Under the pieces are notes generated by a model that saw nothing but the letters and a program-made list of their open reading frames with translations, was not told the origin of the DNA and did not search any database. Source: Heligmosomoides polygyrus polygyrus (taxonomy: Eukaryota; Nematoda; Chromadorea; Rhabditida; Heligmosomidae). From it: 64,000 nucleotides of DNA. Below, piece by piece: positions 1 through 9,401 of this stretch. The position numbers were made by a program, and so were the translations under genes. Location of the stretch: assembly GCA_947396885.1 (NCBI GenBank), contig OX377202.1:14942001-15006000 (forward strand), given 5' to 3'. Positions within the stretch are counted from its first letter, which is position 1, and each line of letters starts with the position of its first letter.

Positions 1-8
1 TTCGAGGA

Positions 9-645
9 TTGAAGTCGATTGGCAAGGTGCAAAAATTGGGTCGCTGGGAGCCTCACGACTTGACACAACATGACATGGATCGCAGAGCCGATGTCGCTCT
101 GTCTCTCCTTACCCTCAGACGTACCCACGGGTGGCTGGACAACCTTGTCACCGGGGATGAGAAGTGGATACTCTACTCTAATTATCACCGGCGTGCACAG
201 TGGGTTGACGCAACTGGAGAGGCAGAGGACGTTCCGAAGCCCGACCTTCACGTGAAAAAAGGTGATGCTATGCATTTGGTGGAGCGTTCTTGGCGTAGAA
301 TACTGGGAGCTGCTGGACGAAGGGATAACAGCGACGGCAGAGGTTTACGTCAACCAACCGAGGAAGTTGAGGGCCCACCTTCAAGCCACACGAGGAGAGC
401 AAGTGAAGGTGTATTTTCAACACGACAACGCTAGACCGCATATTGCTAGAGCGACGGTGGCTGAGTTGGCGGACTACGGATGGACCGTTCCTCCACATCC
501 ACCTTACTCACCAGATCTCGCTCCTTCTGATTATCATTTGTTTTCAAGCCTTCAACGCTATTTGGAGGGCCAGCAATTTAGGAACCGAGAGGATGTCAAG
601 GAGGCACTGCTCACATTGTTCGAATCACAACCGGCCACATTTTGA
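9..645 (+). pseudogene. mariner transposase (DD34D), frameshifted remnant
   Basis: This is the C-terminal two-thirds of a mariner transposase, the enzyme that cuts and pastes the element. The first catalytic Asp is in TGDEKWILYSN, the second in QHDNARPH, and the third in YSPDLAPSDYHLF, with 34 residues between the last two (DD34D). A frameshift near 255-262 separates the first Asp from the rest. The TGA at 643-645 corresponds to a TGG (Trp) codon in the copy at 26.3 kb, so translation stops about 20 codons early. The N-terminal DNA-binding part lies outside the window. Non-functional; family assignment is secure. Confidence 0.93.
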
Positions 646-746
646 AGAAAAGGCAACCATGACTTACCAGCACGTTGGCGAAAGACGAAAGATGTAAAGG
701 GTGGTTACTTCAAATGATTTGATATTGTTGTTCGTATGTTGTGATA

Positions 747-1042
747 GGGGCGCGTGTAGCGCAGTCGGAGGAGGCGCGACTGCCGCGTGCACCCGATACC
801 AGGTTCCTGGTTCGGATTTCCCGCCCAGGCCAACCAAGCCTTCCATCCCTCTGGGGTCGGTGAATTGGTACTAGACTTGTCTGGGAAGGATAAAGCGCTG
901 ACTTGTTCATCGGCTGGCCACCGCAAGTCATTGTACGGCCAAATACGCATTCATGTCGCCTCCACGACATCCCGTAGAAGTAGAATGCGCTGGCGCATCC
1001 CAGAAGGGATTGAGTAACGCCGTCCTTTATCCTTTATCCTTT
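747..1042 (+). mobile_element. tRNA-derived SINE (family 1), copy with 11-bp TSD
   Basis: The head resembles a tRNA: A box TAGCGCAGTCGG and B box GGTTCGGATTT. A roughly 200-bp body follows, then a TCCTTTATCCTTTAT tail. It is flanked by a perfect 11-bp duplication ATGTTGTGATA at 736-746 and 1043-1053. The complete mariner at 26.3 kb has the same site with a single ATGTTGTGATA and no insert, so the empty site is seen directly. It would be transcribed by RNA polymerase III from internal promoters and mobilised by a LINE in trans (family knowledge). The partner LINE is not identified. Confidence 0.92.
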
Positions 1043-1639
1043 ATGTTGTGATAATAAATATTTCATGCCCCAAATGGCCGAGAACTTATGCACCAACCTA
1101 ATAGTAAAAAGCAACAACAATAAAGACCAGGTTCAATGCTATTAAGAGCAACAACCATGCTCAGAAAAGAAACAAGATCAAGAGATATTTCTAGTTCTAA
1201 CAATTGCAGCACGCGCACGTATTTAATAGGAATTCGTTTATTTATTATTTAATTGTTTCATGCACCCATTGATGCGCCACAATGGAAAAGGTCAACAATC
1301 CATGGAGAAAGAAACATCGTCTGTGGTTCTGAGCCAGCAGGCTGGCAGGTGGAAAAGTTTATTCTAGGCCTGACGTTTGGACCACCTCGTCGCATTCAGA
1401 GGACTAAAGACGGCTTGAAGTCCTTAATTTGTATGCTGCCGGACCCAACGCTCCATCCGCGCTGCCATTTTTGACCTAAAGTCAAGAACGGCGCGAAACT
1501 CACAGGTAAGTGCTGAAGATCCACAGAACTCACACGATCTCCCACCACTGAGTGTAGCATGTCGCCACAACTCGTTATGAGCAGACCAGTAGCGAGTGAG
1601 ACTCACTAGGACCCCATCTTTCTTGGTGGTTGGGCTCGA

Positions 1640-2044
1640 AGAGCGGTGCAAACGGAAACAGATCGTTTGTGATACATAGAAACTCATTTCTGTCGTCGAT
1701 ACTAGGATTTCTGGTAGAAATCAAAGCGCTTCGAGCGCTTTGCGCGAAAAAACCTCGGTATCAAACGCCAAAATCTTACACTGAATATCAAAGTCATTAC
1801 CGCTGTGAACTTCAACCCTATGCTTGCCGAGTAGTGTTTAAAGGTTACCACGTCGTTTCCCAACCAGGTGTTCTTTCACGCGTATCCCCAGCGGTCTACT
1901 AGTCTCCTCAATATATGTATTATCCCGCTCATTACACCGAATCTGATAAATTACTCCACTTTCTGAGCAATAGCCAGTTACAGTGTGGGGGCAGATAACA
2001 CAATGACTTAATATGCACTGCCCGTCGTAGAGTACATTCCGCAC
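1640..2044 (-). pseudogene. Penelope-like GIY-YIG endonuclease domain, left arm remnant
   Basis: Minus-strand translation contains SGVIYQIRCNERDNTYIEE followed by TSRPLGIRVKEHLVGK. This has the GIY-YIG pattern (GVIYQI, then NTYI) typical of the C-terminal endonuclease of Penelope-like retroelements, which nicks target DNA. A stop follows GKRRGNL, and the downstream text (GNDFDIQCKILAF-like) is the usual C-terminal tail. In the usual YIGET/R context the Gly is Glu here. Degenerate. Confidence 0.7.
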
Positions 2045-2095
2045 AAGTTTCTTTTTGGTGATACGTATTAGAGGGAGTATGGCGACTGCTCAAAA

Positions 2096-2440
2096 AGTGG
2101 AGTAGTTTATCAAATTCGGTGTAGTTAGTGTGGCAACACATATATTGGGAGGACTGGAAGACCACTAGGAATAAGCATCAAAGGACGTCTGGCTGGGAAA
2201 CGACGTGGTAAAATCCTAACACTACTCGGCAAGTATAGGGTTGTAGTTCACAACGGTAATGACTTTGATATCGAGTGTAAGATTTTGGCGTTTGAGGCCG
2301 AGATTTCTTCGCGCGAAGTGCTCGAAGCGCTTTGGATTTCTACCAGAAATCCCAGTATGAACAACAGAAATGAGTGTCTGTCTATCACCAATGATCTGCT
2401 CCCGTTTGCACCACTCTACGAGCTCAACCAGCAGGAGTGA
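2096..2440 (+). pseudogene. Penelope-like GIY-YIG endonuclease domain, right arm remnant
   Basis: In one frame from 2096 to the TGA at 2438 the translation reads SGVVYQIRC, one in-frame TAG at 2126, then CGNTYIGRTGRPLG and KGRLAGKRRGK. The tail is GNDFDIECKILAFEAEIS ... ITNDLLPFAPLYEL. One stop codon in about 115 codons makes it a recent pseudogene. It is the mirror copy of the left arm and the better preserved of the two, keeping the YIG Gly. Confidence 0.75.
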
Positions 2441-2645
2441 AATGGAGTTCTAGTGAGTCTCACTCGCTACTACTCTGCTAACTATGAGCTGTAGCGATAC
2501 TGCTAAACTCAGTGGCGGAAGGACGTGTGAGTTTACCTTCAGCGTTTGTGAGTTTCGCGCCGTTCTTGACTTCAGGTCAAAAATGCCAGCGCGGGGAAAG
2601 CATTTGGCCGGGTAGCATACAAATTAGGAACTTTGAGCCGTCTTT

Positions 2646-2685
2646 AGGCCTCTGAAGGCGACGAGGCGGTCGAAACGTCAGGCCT
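2646..2685 (+). ncRNA. hammerhead-ribozyme-like motif at the Penelope-like end
   Basis: AGGCCT, then CTGA...GGC...GTCGAAACGTC, then AGGCCT. The two AGGCCT blocks can pair as stem I, GGC/GTC as a short stem II, and GAAAC-GTC matches the conserved 3' core and cleavage triplet. The CUGANGA core is damaged (about three bases missing). ACGT in place of stem III is self-complementary, as in hammerheads proposed to act as dimers. The left arm carries a mirror version near 1366-1405 with GAAA changed to CAAA. Penelope-like elements are known to carry hammerhead motifs. Confidence 0.5.
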
Positions 2686-2882
2686 AGAATAAACTTTTCC
2701 ACCTAACAGCCTAGCCTCCACAGAAGCAGAGACAACATAGCTGATAACGATGTCGAGGTTTCAAGATCTATCCTAGACCGGGGAGCCACATTACTAAAAA
2801 GTATTATATGTAACAAATTCACTTGAGACTCACCGAGCGACTTCTACAGAACAACACAGGACCCTAAACAAGAAAAACTCCG

Positions 2883-3104
2883 CGGCATGCAGCTTCATGC
2901 GCCCTGTTCACCATGTTAGATCCGTTATAACATGTCAGGCAGCGGTCAGCACGCGGCATGCGGCTTCATGCGCCCTGTTCACCATGTTAGATCCGTTATA
3001 ACATGTCAGGCAGCGGTCAGCACGCGGCATGCGGCTTCATGCGCCCTGTTCACCATGTTAGATCCGTTATAACATGTCAGCCAGCGGTCAGCACGCGGCA
3101 TGTC
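2883..3104. repeat. 71-bp tandem repeat, three copies plus a stub
   Basis: Unit starts with CGGCATGC at 2883, 2954, 3025 and 3096, spaced exactly 71 bp; copies 2 and 3 are nearly identical. Each unit contains a short palindrome (CATGTTAGATCCGTTATAACATG). The array overlaps the putative first exon of the membrane-protein gene at 3003-3138. Confidence 0.95.
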
Positions 3105-6100
3105 TCCATTCCGCCGTTCTTTGCCCGCCGAGACGGTTGTAAGCCGCGGCGATTTTTTATTTTTGTTTGTTTGTTTTTGTCTCTTTTAGGTTCCAACTCG
3201 TTCTCTAGGAGCCGCTCGGTAAGTCTCAATCCATTTTGTCACCTACTTTTTAATTATGTGCCCCCCCCCGGACTAGGATAGATCCAGGTTTCAATATGAG
3301 AGAATATGGAGACTGTTAGAAGCACCATCATTGCGTTAAGATCACAATAAAAAGAACAATGTTCGGGAACGGAATGGTTGCAGCTTCACATTGTATAAGT
3401 TGAAGAGCGGATTTAGAATGGGCTGTGTGCACTCTTAAATTCGTAGAATTGAAGATATATGTGTAGGAAACTATTGCACTAACACTTCAGATCTCCATCA
3501 CTGCCACAGTACTGATGGCGCTCGGCGCACAGGACACACTCATGGATAACATATCCAACGGTAGTGTACCATGGAATATCGTCGTGAGTTCTGCTTCTAC
3601 TTTATTTTATTTATTTATTCAAGGCATAGACATGAGTCATGCGTTACAAACTAACAAAAGAACTGAACAAGACAACTAAAATACGTGAACAACTCAATTA
3701 GGTATCAATTCTTGTGCAACGTTATCAACACATCTCATATGACACAGCATTGAAATATTTGTCAAGCAAGATACGTTCTACAGGTACGCGCAGACAGACT
3801 CGCCAGATCATCGTACCTACCAAGCAGCAAATTAAAATCCTTCAAGATCCTGTACGTTAAGAAGTCTGATCTAACTCGCGTCCTTGCTATGGAGGTCCGA
3901 AGTTTGAGCTTCCCCCTTACGGATCTAGTCAGCGTTCCATCAAAAAATTCTTGTGCGTTAATGGAAAGCTTGTTGGCAAGGATTTTGTACATCATGAGAA
4001 GGTCAGCGGTTTTTCTTCTAGTTCTCAGTGACGAAAGACCAAAAAACACAGATCGTTGAGGGCCACGAGGTATTAGGCTGTAGTTCATCGAATAACACCT
4101 CATCATGAGTTTCCTGGTGAAGTTGTTTTGAACACTTTCCAAAAGGTCAGCGTCCTTCTTCTTCGTTGGATAAAATACAGTAGTGCCCGATTCCACAATA
4201 GGTCGCACATAGGTTTTATAAGCACGAATATAGACTTCAGGTAGCTTTGATTTCAAAGCCCTGAAGAGGTTGTATATACAAAAATTGGCTTTTTTCACCA
4301 AAATTCTGCAATGTTGAGAAAAACATAGGTAACTGGTAACATTGTAGCCTAAATCTCGAGCTTCATTCACTCTGTTCAGCAGGTCGCCGTCAATTGTGTA
4401 CGTCGGCGTCTAAGTCTGGTTTTTGGGTCCAATCATCAAAAGAAAGACGAGTTTTTTCAGTTGAAAGTGGTAGTTCCCACAATTCGGCCCAACTACTAAC
4501 AAAGTCAATCGCTGCCTGAAGGGTCTTAGAGTCTTCAGGCCCATCAATTCTTTTGTAAATTTTAACGTCATCGGCATACATGTTGCATTTGACGCTCAAA
4601 TTGTTGATGAGTCCCGGAAGTTCATAAGTATACCACAAGAACAAGAGTGGAGAGAGCACTCCGCCTTGCGGAACACCACTTAATGCAGGGAAGACTTTAG
4701 AGAACTCACACTTGATCTTCACTTGGTACGTTCTTCCTTACAGGAACTGCCGAGTCCAATCCATTATCATGGGATGAATTCCCACAGCTCCCATTTTTAT
4801 GAGTAATTTCTCAAGAGGGACTTTATCAAAGGTTTTTGAGAAGTCAAAGTACTTTATTTTCTTTTCCTAACATTGATATAAATATGTACCATTTTCACGG
4901 AAATTTGGAAAAAATGGGTACTTTTCAAATCAAATTGGACACTTTTCTCAACTGGCTTTAGAACTTTTGAATTCAAAGCGAACTCTTCCAAATCGATATG
5001 ACCTTCAGGCAAGTTAAACCACAGATTCGACGAAGATGACTAGAATAATCTTATTTCGAGGAAAATTTGCTATAACTTTCTTTGAAATTTTTTAGTTTAC
5101 CTGCCCCAAAAAGTGTATAGTGTATATTTTATAACACCTTTATTTAAAAAAAATAACTTTGCTTTAAAGCGCAACAAGATAGCAATCATTAATCGGCGCA
5201 TTAAAAGATCAGATCGCGCCATTCATTCGAAAAGCCGGTTGCGGTTTTTATTTGATTGGTAGTGTAAACGATGCTTAGATGAAGATAATGAATATGAAAA
5301 TATCTGTATTCTTTACAACTGTTTTTATTGTATCGTTTACAGGTGTGAAACTCCATGCAAACAAATATTTTGCTTTGAATCGAATAAAAGTCGCGGCGTA
5401 TTGAACGGCGGCACGGCGCAATCTCTTCTTTTGGCACTATAAAATGACTGTCTTCTTTCCCTTTAAAACAAGTATTCACCTGTATCACCTGTATCACCTG
5501 CCGTCCCGTTAGTTTTCGAGTTGCTCGAGCTGGCGCCAGAAGCGTCTCCATTCGTCTCTGTCGCGTGGCAGAGTGCTCCAATGGATCCTCCTCGCTCGAG
5601 CGACACGAAGAGCGTCACATCGGTCGTTCACGGCTTTCACGAAGAAATCCAACCAACGCGTTGGTGGGCATTCTGGAGTTCTCTTGACATCTCGCGGAAT
5701 CCAGTCGGTGATGGTTCTCGTCCAGCGGGTGTCTGCGAAGCGCATTATGTGGCCGTCCCACCTAATTTTCGACACGTGACAGCGTCAATGATCTTCGAGC
5801 GTCGGCGAAGCTCCGAGCATCGTCTCCTCTCGATTCCACGCTGCGCGACGCTGATCGCGTGCTCATCCTGCTTTCGTATAGCCCAGGTCTCTGAGGCGTG
5901 TTAGGCGTAAAACAAGTATTAAACGGTTATTTCTCTCGAAAAATAAGCCCTCCATAAAGTTTCAAACTATTTGCTTCTTGAAGGTGGCATAACTTAGAGA
6001 CCAAATGGTAGCGCGGAGAACACGATTTAAAACAGAAGTAGTTCTGAGACTGAAAATTTTTGACCTGACCAAAGATTTAGCATTTGCAGCAGTATGCTTT

Positions 6101-8097
6101 ATCACAGCACCTCTGAGATGGGAGGGGGCTTGATCGAAGAATTGGAAGATAGGTAGATTGGATAAGCCCTTAAACATTAAATACCATCAAGACGTCAAAC
6201 CTTTTCCTTCTCTATTCCAGAGAGGAAAGATTCACCGATTCATTTCTAACACCGAAATTTGGACTTTCGGAGTACGAGAGCATGTAACATCGACGAAATA
6301 ATTTACGCGTAAAAGAATTTTTTCGCAAAAGAATAGAAATAATTTACGCGTAAAAGAATATACACCCTTTCCAAAACCATCAGGATCTCTTGTAGTCCGG
6401 TTACTGTGTTCTACAGTGCTACTTGAAAACGAAAGCTATAGTTTTGTGGAGTGCTTCTTTTAACAGTCAATATCAATTTTCCTATTTCAGGAGCTCGTCT
6501 ACTCATTTGTGTTTGCCGTCTTAAGTGTGATCTGTGTCTGGCTGTCATTTGGCTTTGCAAACCGACATCTCGGTGGCACCTCAGCCGGGTACATAGCTAC
6601 GGGTGTGAGTAAATATTTTCATTATCTGCTTTTGCCCAGGTGCTTGAAGGAGAGAAATGACCGTCTATGCAATAGCTTGTTTACGATCTCCTAGAGGCTA
6701 ACTATGGGCCTGTTTATACTTCGCGACAAGAGCGACTCATCGCCTGCAAAACATGCACATCGACCAAACCGGAGCGCGCGCCGCCGAAAAGCGTTCACAC
6801 TCGAGCACCGGCGCTGTCACTCCAGTCGCTCCTGTCGCTCTTGTCGCCTGTTCATACTTGCCGGCTCTGCGCACGCTGAGCACACCACGCGCGTTGTGCT
6901 CTTGTCGCTATTGTCGCCCGCGCAAAACATGCAAATCGACTAAAACCGAGCGCGCGCCACCGAAAGGTGTTCATAAGGCCCATGCACACTTCTGCGACAG
7001 CGCAACACGGCCATGATGAAGTATAGGGCCGCGACGGGCGCGGCGCGACAGAGCGACACGTGCCGCAGAGGGGCATGCACACTTTTGCGGCTATCGCCGG
7101 CGATGCCGCGCTGAGTGCCACAGGCTGGAATGGTTCAAATCATTCCTAGCGGCGCGACATGCACTGGGACGCCGGTCCCGTTGCCTATAACGATGCTCTA
7201 ACACGACCGCGCCGCGACCGTCGGATTTCGCGGAGGTATCCGTCGCTCCTCCTGCCGCGCCGCGGTGTCGCAGAAGTGTGCATGGGCCTATACTCGAGCG
7301 CGGCGCTGTCGCTCCAGTCGCTGCTGTCGACTGTTCATACTTCCGCACGTTGTGCGCTCGTCGCTCTTGTCGCGAATTATGAACAGGCCATATATACGTG
7401 GATCTATCCTGTTTATTGAATTTCATCCTATTTCAAACACCAAAACGCGAAAAGTTCATTAGTCCGAGCAGTTGTGGAGAGATTCTGTAGACAGCCATTC
7501 AGATGAGCAATGATATCCGCTTAGATCAGAAACCCCTCGACACTGGGATAACTTGCCACGACGGCTACAGCTTCAATTAGAAGACCGAATATGACGAAAG
7601 TTCCTATATTCTTCTTGACTTTCTCTGCAGCAGCCTATTGCAGCTCGGAGCTACCCACACCACCAGGGAACATGTTTCCTCAAACTTGGGTAATTAAACT
7701 ATCCCAGTGAAGGAGGGTGCACTTCTCTGTCTGTCGCACAACCGCATCAAAATATTATAGAAAGTTTGCAATTTTACGACGGTGACACACAGAACTAAGC
7801 CACGAGAGGACCTTTCCTTAAAAACTATGGCCCAGACAGGCCACACTGTTCATGTCTGTTCCGCTTCTCTAGTGGTGCCACCTCCGAACTAGGGTAGATC
7901 ACAGTGTGCTTTTCCCTGAGCATTTCACATAGAATACCCTCCATTTTCAGCTTTTCTCAATCGTACACGCCGGTCTCTACTCCGTTCCCAGTGCCATCAT
8001 CTACGACTCCTTGAATAGCAACGACATTGAACCAGATCTAGTCAGCAACATCCAACCAGCACACCCTTATCGAGATGCTCCATATCAAGATCTGTGA
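3003..8097 (+). CDS. putative multi-pass membrane protein, 6 exons
   Basis: Proposed exons: 3003-3138 (start uncertain), 3190-3218, 3491-3583, 6491-6602, 7631-7689, 7951-8097. All have AG acceptors and GT donors, and phases agree throughout: 3138 ends phase 1, 3190 takes 2 nt; 3218 and 3583 end phase 0; 6602 ends phase 1, 7631 takes 2 nt. The protein is about 190 aa: a Ser/Arg-rich N-terminus (SNSFSRSRS), a first hydrophobic stretch ([13 protein letters not shown]), an N-glycosylation-type NGS, a strong membrane segment ([19 protein letters not shown]), and a third segment ([19 protein letters not shown]). AATAAA overlaps the stop (TGAATAAATG). A donor at 6604 (gtgagt) is a better consensus but breaks the downstream frame. 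MARVEL-like topology is possible; no family is recognised. The 2.9 kb intron 3 holds a CR1-like LINE and RTE debris. Confidence 0.6.
3600..4853 (-). pseudogene. CR1/jockey-like LINE reverse transcriptase, C-terminal remnant
   Basis: Minus-strand reading shows [15 protein letters not shown] near 4845, an in-frame stop, then [14 protein letters not shown] and the catalytic YADDVKIY box near 4570. A frameshift around 4380 is followed by 202 aa of RT C-terminus ([19 protein letters not shown], and RTCRTYLA at the end). The 3' end at about 3600-3625 is an (AAAT)n-type tail (minus strand ...CCTTGAATAAATAAAT). A 5'-truncated, dead copy within intron 3 of the membrane-protein gene. Confidence 0.88.
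4888..5300 (+). repeat. non-autonomous repeat with TTTCACGT..AATTGGACACTTTT ends (family F)
   Basis: Begins ACCATTTTCACGG and contains AAATTGGACACTTTTC. It continues with landmarks shared with copies at 25.8 and 28.2 kb: a TCTTTGAAATTTT stretch, an AAGCGC..AGCAATCAT block near 5167-5189, and GATCGCGCCATTCATTCG. Coding potential is absent. Only one end is present here. Confidence 0.7.
5509..5780 (-). pseudogene. RTE-type LINE, C-terminal tail of the polyprotein
   Basis: Translation [19 protein letters not shown], then [20 protein letters not shown] and [13 protein letters not shown]. This is the conserved C-terminus after the RT domain of RTE elements. It is 5'-truncated; similar text continues in another frame to about 5890. 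Relatives lie at 48.6 kb (plus) and 57.8 kb (minus). Confidence 0.85.
5962..6177 (-). pseudogene. LINE C-terminal fragment (CR1/jockey-like), tentative
   Basis: The minus ORF ends [17 protein letters not shown] ... [10 protein letters not shown]. This resembles the common C-terminal pattern of CR1/jockey RTs (RS.FF..R....WN.LP....S...FK). No RT core is present, so the assignment rests on about 60 residues. Confidence 0.4.
6706..7390. mobile_element. GC-rich inverted-repeat element (MITE-like)
   Basis: The ends are inverted copies: GGGCCTGTTTATACTTCGCG at 6706 and the reverse complement of TATGGCCTGTTCATAATTCG ending near 7392, extending through CGACAAGAGCGAC. TAT flanks both sides. The interior is rich in GTCGCTCTTGTCGC-type sub-repeats and shorter inverted blocks. 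A related fragment is at 22110-22210. No transposase. It lies in intron 4 of the membrane-protein gene; superfamily not identified. Confidence 0.65.
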
Positions 8098-9401
8098 ATA
8101 AATGCTTTATCATATCAGCTCAGGTACCAAGAACAACACAACATGTACTCAAAAACAGTTGGGAAATGAGTTTCACTCGTTATTAAGAGGAACACGGCCG
8201 ATTAGATTTAACAATTAGATTGATTATTAACAATATAGTAGTAGCTTAGAACTAGATAGGCAGATGTAAGCACAACATTAAAAAGAACTAAAAGCCTCAC
8301 GAGACTTATAAACCTTCTCCGACAATAGGCAAGATTGAAACACACGCTTAAGAACCAAAACAGCCAGGAATAAAACAATTTTTTAATTCGCACAAAATTT
8401 CGAAAATAATCCTTCCTTAGAATGAGATCCTATATAACACAACCTTATTACTAATGAAACTTAATTAAACCAAATTAATGTAGCAAATCCACCAGAGCGA
8501 AATAATCGAGACTAGAACTGCCTGCATCTCTACACCACCGGCCCATCCGAGCCGAACATCGCTTGGAACAGAGTGCAGCCATTCTTGTTCCATAGGTCCG
8601 TGTCTCCGAAAACCCACAGACAAAAGTATCGGGCCATGTAGTAATGAACCAAGCTCTAAACAGCTAATATAATATAATTATCACAAATTTCTTTTGAGGT
8701 TAAGAAATTTGAAAAAAAAGAAGAGAGAAAGGAAACAGGAAGGAAAGAGAGGAAATTTTAAAAAAAGAAGAGGGTTTAAGAAAAGATGTAAGTTGTTGGA
8801 TAGGTCCACGATGCTTTACAGTACGTAGTTGCAACCTGTTAGATATGTCATTGATTTATGTTTTGTTCACATAGTCTACTGGTCCCGTATGGAAATTCTC
8901 TGTCACAGAAGTTATGGCGTCCTCGCCCTACAGTAGCCCTATGTCGCTTTCTTCGCGAGTGGCAACGAATACAGAACGGGAACTTCGGTAAAGCTCTTGG
9001 AAGGACGACCAATCCACCCATACGACCGAACGTCTTATTGGCTGTGGGATATAGGCCGCAGCAACTCTACAGTATGCCCAAAAATGCGATTTTTATAGAA
9101 ATTATGATTTGGGTGCCTTCGAAAAACACGCTTTTCTTGAAAAGTAGAATGAAAATCACTCGATAGACTTATTCGAATACGTAACCTGAGCACTGCTATA
9201 TTAGCGCCGCCCACAGCTAAACGTTCACGGTCAGTTATGCACACAGGGTACTAGATGTATTCATGAATGAGGCTGTTACGCACACCTGCATTGCTTGAGG
9301 TGCGGTCCAGTGGGAGTACCATTGCTTAGAAGCATCTCCCACATTCGTTTCGTACTGCCTTTGAAAAAGGGGCCGCGCGTAGTAAGACCTTGTGGGTACT
9401 A
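8098..9401. other. intergenic, no feature recognised
   Basis: A+T-rich DNA following the 3' end of the membrane-protein gene. Short ORFs on both strands show no motif. Purine-rich stretch at about 8710-8785. Nothing supportable as a gene or repeat was seen. Confidence 0.5.

Larger units (their letters stand above)
1..1101 (+). mobile_element. mariner element copy A, cut by window start, carrying a nested SINE
   Basis: The 3' terminal inverted repeat ends at 1101 with ...CACCAACCTAA and is followed by the TA target dinucleotide. It matches the TIRs of the complete copy at 26274-27552. The left end lies outside the window. The region from about 690 to 1101 aligns with the 3' flank of the complete copy except for one inserted block, the SINE at 747-1042. 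Tc1/mariner cut-and-paste DNA transposon, inactive here. Confidence 0.93.
1335..2725. mobile_element. Penelope-like element ends in inverted (head-to-head) arrangement
   Basis: Two copies of the same roughly 650-bp sequence face each other around a centre near 2050-2060. The left arm reads on the minus strand and the right arm on the plus strand. Shared blocks include the sequence after the GIY-YIG domain, the GTCAAGAACGGCGCGAAACT block (1482-1501, inverted at about 2556-2575), and the TAGGCCTGACG / CGTCAGGCCTA block near each outer end. Inverted or partial tandem copies are known for Penelope-like elements. Both coding arms carry stops. Confidence 0.72.
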
